Of a stretch of DNA of 37,582 nucleotides, positions 32,782 to 37,582 are shown piece after piece. Numbering within the stretch: the first letter of the stretch is position 1; each line of letters begins with the position of its first letter. The position numbers and the translations under genes were made by a program. Below the pieces are notes generated by a model, which ran no database searches, was not told the DNA's origin, and saw only the letters and a program-made list of their open reading frames with translations. Source of the stretch: a candidate division BRC1 bacterium ADurb.Bin183 (GTDB lineage Bacteria > Sumerlaeota > Sumerlaeia > MWCT01); assembly GCA_002070185.1 (NCBI GenBank), contig MWCT01000021.1:1-37582 (forward strand). The letters are read 5' to 3'.

Positions 32782-33759
32782 ATGGCGCGCACAATTCGAA
32801 TAAATCTCCCGTTTTCTTTGTATCATGTTCTCTCCAGAACTAACACCGGCGTTATCGCATTTGCGGATCATGAAGATGAACAAAAGTTTCTTTTGTATCT
32901 CGGTAAATACGCGGCTATCTTTTCCATAAAAATTCATGCGTGGTGTCTCATGAATACGCATTTTCATATTCTCATGGAAACTGCCGAGCAGCCGGACATT
33001 TCCGAATTTATGCGCCGTCTTCTAACTGTTTACACGGTCTATTATAACCGCCGCCATAAAAGACACGGTCATCTTTTTCATGGACGTTTCAAGAGTTATG
33101 TCGTGGATAAAGCCGCTTATTTATTGGAGTTGTCTCGCTATATTCATCTTAATCCGGCGACAGCATCATCGCCGCAAAACCCTGAAACATATCGCGGCTC
33201 AAGTCTGCGATATTATATTCATGGCGGTGAGCCGGAATTTCTTTATACTGCGGAAATTCTCGCATGGTTCAAAGGCAACAGAAAACAATACGCGAAGTTT
33301 GTCCGCAAGGGTTTATCCGAAAACATAAAGCCGGAGATTATTGGGCAGATGTTTGTGGGAGCAAAAAATTTCATCCAAAAAACTCAAAACAGAAAGGCTC
33401 AGTTGGAAAAAAGCGGAACACGCGCGTGGGCTGCCCAAAAAAAAAGAGAACAGGCGCAGCAGGATAAGCAAAAGCGAAAAGCAGAAGAAATATTAAACAA
33501 AGTTGCGGATTATTTTCATCTCTCTCCTGAAGCAATTAAGAACAGCCGATACGGCAAAGGAACGATTGGAAAAGCGAGAAGTCTGGTTTTAATGTTATTG
33601 AGAGTGCATCTGCCATGGTCGGGCGCGCGAGTAATGAGATTCATGGGCTTGCGTTCTCAAAGCATGTTGAGTTATCACTCCAAGGCTGTGAGCGAAGAGG
33701 ATTATTGCATCCTTGAGAAGGAAATTAATAATAAAAACAAAGTTTGCAAATCGAAATAA
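32782..33759 (+). CDS. REP-associated Y1 (IS200-like, RAYT) transposase with DnaA-like C-terminus
   Basis: A 325-residue single-strand HUH transposase/nuclease. The N-terminus RTIRINLPFSLYHVLSRTN is typical of RAYTs; the metal site is NTHFHILME with H60 and H62. The tyrosine region reads YTVYYNRRHKRHGHLFHGRFKSY (catalytic Tyr among Y84, Y87 and Y88), followed by SRYIHLNPATA. Residues about 235-320 (ADYFHLSPEAIKNSRYGKG, KARSLVLMLLRVHLPW, MGLRSQSMLSYHSKAV) resemble the DNA-binding domain IV of DnaA, a fusion known in part of this family. RAYTs usually act on short REP palindromes rather than moving a full insertion sequence. The ATG has no visible ribosome-binding site and lies directly behind repeat copy B, which may carry its promoter. 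Confidence 0.92.
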   Translation: MARTIRINLPFSLYHVLSRTNTGVIAFADHEDEQKFLLYLGKYAAIFSIKIHAWCLMNTHFHILMETAEQPDISEFMRRLLTVYTVYYNRRHKRHGHLFHGRFKSYVVDKAAYLLELSRYIHLNPATASSPQNPETYRGSSLRYYIHGGEPEFLYTAEILAWFKGNRKQYAKFVRKGLSENIKPEIIGQMFVGAKNFIQKTQNRKAQLEKSGTRAWAAQKKREQAQQDKQKRKAEEILNKVADYFHLSPEAIKNSRYGKGTIGKARSLVLMLLRVHLPWSGARVMRFMGLRSQSMLSYHSKAVSEEDYCILEKEINNKNKVCKSK

Positions 33760-33845
33760 TCGAAGGGATTGTTTAAATGTTTTGTTGGGTTATTTTTCAC
33801 CTTGGTTTTTTTTAAAGGGATAATAATACTTTTTGGGAGGTGTGG

Positions 33846-35951
33846 ATGATGAGAACAAAAAAATCGGCATTGTGTCTTATGTGCGCTTTAATACTTATGT
33901 CTGTTGGCGCTGAGGCGGCAAATACGGGTTTTACCTATCAAGGTATGCTTAAAGATGGAGCAAATCCGGCAAACGGAAGTTATGACTTTCGTTTTACTCT
34001 TTATGATGCCGTGGCGGGGGGAAGTGTTATCGGGGCAAATAACCCTTATTATGTGGATGACAAGATGGTTGTCAGCGGATTGTTCAGCGCAGAAATCAAC
34101 TTCAATGCCTCGACCTTTATACTCTCAGGCGGAGCTGATTTTTATATTGAAGTGGCAGTGCGCCCCGGCAGCGTTTCCAATTCCGTCCGCACCGGCTATA
34201 CCGCCCTTGCGCCGCGGCAGAAGATAACACCGACGCCCTATTCTCTCTCCACCGTTAATTCAACGAATCTCGGCGGCAAACCGTCGGAAGACTATATGCT
34301 TGCGGCAACGGATAAATGGGTGAACACCTCTGGCGACACAATGACCGGTACTTTAAACATTGAGAACTCGAGCATCTGGTCCCTTGAGATAAGAAATAGT
34401 TCCGCAAACAATAACGCCACAGCCATATTTGCCGAGGCAAACTCGACTACCGCGAATAATTCCAACGCAGGATATTTCAAAGCTGCGGGCCCAAGATCAA
34501 TTGCGGTTGAGGCGCTTGCAACAGGCGAGTCAAGTACGGGCATACAGGGGCGCTCCGATGGAAGCTCCGGCAGGGGCGTCGTCGGCGTTGCTTTGGCTGA
34601 AGGGGATTACCAAACCGTTGGCGGGAGTTTTTACACCAATGGATATTCGGGTACAGGTGTCAGAGGCAACGCAAACGCCAAAGGCGATTATACCAATTAT
34701 GGCGGCGAATTTTCTGCGGCGGGGTATTCAGGAATCGGAGTTTCCGCAATCGCGAGCGCAACGGGAAACGTCAGTAATGTCGGCGGCAAATTCGAAAGTT
34801 GGGGGCAGAAGGGAACAGGCGTTATAGGATTTGCCACAAGTGAAACCGGCGAAAATTTCGGAGGACATTTCACCGCAGCCGGCGGAATAGGCAAAGGAGT
34901 TTACGGATCGGCTTCCTCAAAAAACGTGGACTTCATAACCTATGGAGGTTATTTTGAGAGCCATGCCAACAAAGGCGTTGGTGTGTATGGCGAATCTAAA
35001 GGAGCATCCGGGATTGGCGTTTACGGCTTGAGCTCCGGTGAGGGAACGCCGGCGAAATATGGAGGATATTTCAGAGCAATCGGAGAAAATGGAAGAGGTA
35101 TTTATGCCTCGGCTGCCTACGCAACCGGAGACACCCGCGCCGTGCAGGGATATGTCTTAAGCCCAGCTGGATTTTCAGCATATTTTGAAGGCGCTGTCGG
35201 AAGCGCCAATTATTTTCAGCGCCGCGTTGGCATCGGAAACACAGACCCCAACGCCAATCTTCACGTCGCCAGTCTGAATAAATGGAACTGGGGAGAGGGC
35301 AACGGCTGGGGCGATTTCTGTGTCGGGACTTCAACATACGGACTCTCCATCGGCATTGCCACATCGGGCGGCGGCGCCGGCATCGCCCGAATGTGGACCC
35401 AAAATAACAGCCTTATTCTTGGAACAAAGACCGGCGGGGATACTATTACAATAACAACCGGCAAACGCGTTGGAATAGGTCGCGCGCCTGCAACTAATAA
35501 GCTAGAGGTTGAAGGCGACGCATCAAAATCCACCGCCGGCAATTGGCTTGCCAACTCCGATGCCCGCATCAAAACGGATGTGCGAACCATTACCGGCGCG
35601 CTTGAAAAACTCGCGTCGGTTCGTCTTGTGGACTTTGAATACACGCCGGAATACCTTGCTGAACACGCGGAAATTGAACCGCGAAGATATATGAACGTCA
35701 TTGCCCAGGAGTTTGCCGAAGTCTTTCCTTATTATGTCAAGGACAGCGGGGAGACGCTTGCCGAAGGCGGGGAGATTCTTCAGGTGGATCCCTATCCCCT
35801 GACGATTTATTCCGCGGCGGCAGTCCAGGAACTGTATCAGATTATCAAAGAGAGAGATAGCGAAATTTCCAACCTTCGCAAAGAAAATCGCAAATTGGAG
35901 GAACGACTTTCGAGGCTTGAATCCATTTTGCTCTCAGAAGGTTCCAGATAG
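33846..35951 (+). CDS. Secreted fibre-like protein with FTYQG N-domain, YGGYF repeats and S74 intramolecular chaperone
   Basis: ATG 33846 lies five bases after GGGAGG (33849 is also possible; GTG 33840 overlaps the site); 701 residues. A signal peptide (about 1-24, ending GAEA) precedes the FTYQG domain (about 28-135: FTYQGMLKDGANPANGSYDF in part, ALAPRQKITPTPYSL), which is shared with the minus-strand gene ending at 23011. About 190-450 hold six to eight repeats of about 26 residues, consensus YGGYFxAxGxxGxGVYGxAxA, typical of trimeric beta-structured fibres. A globular head region follows, then the S74 chaperone of endosialidase. It begins NSDARIK with the self-cleavage Ser571 and includes YMNVIAQEFAEVFP; a C-terminal coiled coil ends the protein. 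The chaperone trimerises and folds the fibre, then cuts itself off. Bacterial, not obviously phage, since no phage genes lie nearby. Confidence 0.9.
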   Translation: MMRTKKSALCLMCALILMSVGAEAANTGFTYQGMLKDGANPANGSYDFRFTLYDAVAGGSVIGANNPYYVDDKMVVSGLFSAEINFNASTFILSGGADFYIEVAVRPGSVSNSVRTGYTALAPRQKITPTPYSLSTVNSTNLGGKPSEDYMLAATDKWVNTSGDTMTGTLNIENSSIWSLEIRNSSANNNATAIFAEANSTTANNSNAGYFKAAGPRSIAVEALATGESSTGIQGRSDGSSGRGVVGVALAEGDYQTVGGSFYTNGYSGTGVRGNANAKGDYTNYGGEFSAAGYSGIGVSAIASATGNVSNVGGKFESWGQKGTGVIGFATSETGENFGGHFTAAGGIGKGVYGSASSKNVDFITYGGYFESHANKGVGVYGESKGASGIGVYGLSSGEGTPAKYGGYFRAIGENGRGIYASAAYATGDTRAVQGYVLSPAGFSAYFEGAVGSANYFQRRVGIGNTDPNANLHVASLNKWNWGEGNGWGDFCVGTSTYGLSIGIATSGGGAGIARMWTQNNSLILGTKTGGDTITITTGKRVGIGRAPATNKLEVEGDASKSTAGNWLANSDARIKTDVRTITGALEKLASVRLVDFEYTPEYLAEHAEIEPRRYMNVIAQEFAEVFPYYVKDSGETLAEGGEILQVDPYPLTIYSAAAVQELYQIIKERDSEISNLRKENRKLEERLSRLESILLSEGSR

Positions 35952-36036
35952 GAATCAAAAAATAATCTGATGATTAAAAAAACATGGAAGACCAAAGGCG
36001 CAAATCATAACGATTTCGCCAAAAAAGGAGAAAATG

Positions 36037-37080
36037 ATGACACGGAAAATCGCTTTCTTTGATGCCAAGCCTTATGATATTAAATCGTTCACGGAGATGA
36101 ATAAAGATTTTGGCTTTGATATCGCCTATTTTGAGACGCATCTCAACGCCCAGACCGCATCGTTAAGCGGAGATTTTGATGCCGTTTGCGCCTTCGTCAA
36201 TGATACGATTGATAAAGCCGTCATTGATGAAATCATTAAACATGGCGTCAAGTTAATCGCGCTGCGCTGCGCCGGGTATAATAACGTGGATTTTAAGGCG
36301 GCTTACAAAAAAATTCATATCGCCCGTGTGCCGGCGTACTCGCCTTATGCCGTGGCGGAACATGCCGCCGCGCTTATGTTTTCGCTCAATCGCAAAACCC
36401 ATCGCGCCTTTTTCCGCACTCGCGACGGGAATTTTTCCCTCAACGGACTTCTCGGATTTGATATGCATGGCAAGACTGCCGGCGTTATTGGAACCGGAAA
36501 AATCGGCAAATGCCTTATTGCCATCCTTAAAGGCGTCGGCATGAAACTGTTGGCGTATGACCCTTTTCCCGATGAGGCTTTTGCGGCTGACGCCGGCGTT
36601 CAATATGTTTCCCTTGATGAAATTTATCAACAGGCGGACATCATCTCTCTGCATTGCCCGCTAAACAAGGACACCGAATATATGATCAATGCGCAGGCAA
36701 TAAGCCGGATGAAAAACGGCGTTATGATTATCAACACAGGCAGGGGGAAACTCATACACACGCAGGCGCTCATAGATGGGCTTAAATCCGGAAAAATCGG
36801 CGCGGCTGGGCTTGATGTTTATGAAGAGGAGAGCGAATATTTCTTTGAAGACAAATCGGCGCAGATGATAACCGATGATATCCTTGCCCGTCTTCTGATG
36901 TTTCCCAATGTGCTGGTCACCTCGCATCAGGCTTTTTTTACGCAGGAAGCGCTGCGCAACATCGCCCAAACGACTCTGCAAAATTGTCAGGACTTTTTTG
37001 AGCATGAAAAATTGGTAAACGAAATATGTTACAAATGCGGCGGACCCTGCACACGAAAAGAAAAAAAATTGTGTTTTTAA
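36037..37080 (+). CDS. ldhA: D-lactate dehydrogenase-like 2-hydroxyacid dehydrogenase with Cys-rich tail
   Basis: ATG 36037 lies six bases after AAAGGAG; ATG 36034 is the alternative. The 347-residue protein has the D-isomer 2-hydroxyacid dehydrogenase layout. An N-terminal substrate domain contains RCAGYNNVD. The Rossmann loop is GVIGTGKIGKC, followed by ADIISLHCPL, MKNGVMIINTGRG with the family's Thr-Gly-Arg, the catalytic-Glu region LDVYEEE, and SHQAFFTQEA with the catalytic His. The YFFED insert and overall length fit fermentative D-lactate dehydrogenases (NADH-dependent pyruvate reduction). After NEI the protein has an extra tail with four cysteines (C-x2-C-x3-C-x7-C). The symbol is by family; substrate specificity is not proven. 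Confidence 0.88.
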   Translation: MTRKIAFFDAKPYDIKSFTEMNKDFGFDIAYFETHLNAQTASLSGDFDAVCAFVNDTIDKAVIDEIIKHGVKLIALRCAGYNNVDFKAAYKKIHIARVPAYSPYAVAEHAAALMFSLNRKTHRAFFRTRDGNFSLNGLLGFDMHGKTAGVIGTGKIGKCLIAILKGVGMKLLAYDPFPDEAFAADAGVQYVSLDEIYQQADIISLHCPLNKDTEYMINAQAISRMKNGVMIINTGRGKLIHTQALIDGLKSGKIGAAGLDVYEEESEYFFEDKSAQMITDDILARLLMFPNVLVTSHQAFFTQEALRNIAQTTLQNCQDFFEHEKLVNEICYKCGGPCTRKEKKLCF

Positions 37081-37103
37081 TTAATAGGTTTCAACACACT
37101 TGA

Positions 37104-37202
37104 TTACCTTGATTTGAAATATCCGTCCCGCGCGTTGGCTCCGTTTGTCTCGCCGCGAACGCCAATCCCATAGGCGCCGGAACTGTAGGCGTAAATCGTG
37201 TC
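37104..37202 (-). pseudogene. Out-of-frame relic of a fibre repeat behind the second S74 gene
   Basis: Read on the minus strand, this stretch translates to DTIYAYSSGAYGIGVRGET then NGANARDGYFKSR and a stop. This closely resembles the YGGYF / GxGVYGES repeats of the S74 protein at 33846 (compare GIGVYG and GGYF). It lies just after the stop of the minus-strand S74 gene and in a different frame, with no start codon of its own, so it is best read as a leftover of a longer gene. Confidence 0.6.
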
Positions 37203-37215
37203 CTTAAAAAATATG

Positions 37216-37582
37216 TTAATCTTTTGTTTTTTGCATGGCGGATTCGAGTGCCGCTAAACGAGCTTCTAAAGAGTCAATCTGTTTTTGCTGATTCGCATTT
37301 TGTTCTTTCAGAAAAAGAATTTCCGCTTTTTTGTTTATGAGTTTTTGGTTCAATTCCTGAATTGCCGCGGCGGCGTAAATGGTTAGCGGATAAGCATCCA
37401 CTTGAAGAATCTCTCCGCCGTCAGCAAGCGTCTCGCCGCTGTCCTTGACATAATCAGGAAAGACTTCGGCAAACTCCTGGGCAATAACGTTCATGTAACG
37501 GCGAGGTTCAATCTCAGGATGCTCTGCGAGATATTCCTTCGTATATTCAAAATCCACGAGCCGCACCTTTTCAAGCGTCTCA
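37216..37582 (-). CDS. S74 intramolecular-chaperone protein, C-terminal end only (continues past the window)
   Basis: The minus-strand frame is open to the window edge (ETLEKVRLVDFEY...), so the apparent start at 37566 is internal. The visible 122 residues match the end of the S74 domain of the gene at 33846 almost residue for residue (EYLAEH, EIEPRRYMNVIAQEFAEVFP, VKDSGETLA, GGEILQVD, YPLTIY), then a diverged coiled coil (LFLKEQNANQQKQIDSLEARL). The self-cleavage serine motif lies beyond the window. A second fibre-type surface protein is therefore expected next door, converging on the dehydrogenase gene. Confidence 0.88.
   Translation of the reverse strand, partial: ETLEKVRLVDFEYTKEYLAEHPEIEPRRYMNVIAQEFAEVFPDYVKDSGETLADGGEILQVDAYPLTIYAAAAIQELNQKLINKKAEILFLKEQNANQQKQIDSLEARLAALESAMQKTKD

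Noticed and set aside
32618..32803. A 61-codon frame crossing repeat copy B
   Set aside because: It has no ribosome-binding site or domain, and it overlaps the repeat and the transposase start; the region 32588-32709 shows nothing else I can support.
33846..37582. A prophage, based on the S74 and fibre-repeat proteins
   Set aside because: The S74 protein has a Sec signal peptide and no capsid, tail, terminase or integrase gene is present; the neighbours are host metabolic and surface genes.
1..37582. tRNA, rRNA, riboswitch or CRISPR array
   Set aside because: I saw no cloverleaf, conserved rRNA segment, known aptamer core or regularly spaced repeat; this is by eye only, so a covariance-model search could still find a small RNA.

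Overview
The window is a piece of a bacterial chromosome of roughly 50% G+C, probably from an uncultivated, diderm candidate-phylum lineage. The combination of giant right-handed beta-helix proteins, GLUG-repeat proteins ending in type I dockerins, endosialidase-chaperone (S74) surface proteins, solitary glycan-active enzymes, Sec and lipoprotein signals and a REP-associated Y1 transposase is typical of such groups (Sumerlaeota, Omnitrophota, Hydrogenedentota and relatives). The sequence alone does not settle the phylum. TTG and GTG starts are frequent. I found no rRNA, tRNA or CRISPR array.

Left part (1-18750), all on the plus strand, densely packed. The window opens inside a secreted giant of more than 2,199 residues with three beta-helix blocks, Ig/TIG-like modules and two C-terminal jelly-roll-like modules. 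Housekeeping and envelope genes follow: gpsA (glycerol-3-phosphate dehydrogenase), a lipoprotein alpha/beta hydrolase, def (peptide deformylase), a Ycf46-like AAA+ ATPase, a secreted Cache-domain protein, a family 2 glycosyltransferase, rsmG (16S rRNA methyltransferase) and a small pilin-like membrane protein. A tight cluster comes next (13844-18750): YtcJ-type amidohydrolase, nucleotidyltransferase-fold protein, alkaline-phosphatase-superfamily phosphodiesterase and a second GT2. The last three overlap by 10 and 4 bases and look like one translationally coupled unit, probably for a surface glycan or glycolipid.

Middle part (18806-31116). A minus-strand two-gene nucleotidyltransferase module of toxin-antitoxin type is followed by secreted glycan-active proteins: a BNR/sialidase-like protein, a phosphodiester-glycosidase (NAGPA) protein with a golvesin-like module, a GH43-like five-bladed propeller and a 725-residue lipoprotein with an alpha-barrel look. 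Among them lie a secreted protein carrying an N-terminal FTYQG-type domain and a tandem pair of GLUG-dockerin proteins. The pair share identical 5' and 3' ends but have different repeat cores.

Right part (31117-37582). Two 71-bp repeat copies beginning CTGGGGTCAATCA bracket a solitary HsdR-N-like nuclease gene. The second copy runs into a Y1/RAYT transposase with a DnaA-like C-terminus. An S74 self-processing fibre-like protein, a D-lactate dehydrogenase-like enzyme with a Cys-rich tail, and the 3' end of a second S74 gene on the minus strand close the window. Behind that second S74 gene lies an out-of-frame relic of a fibre repeat.

The strongest themes are cassette-like surface proteins (constant ends, variable middle) and a family of short GGGGTCA elements around the transposase and around the duplicated dockerin genes.
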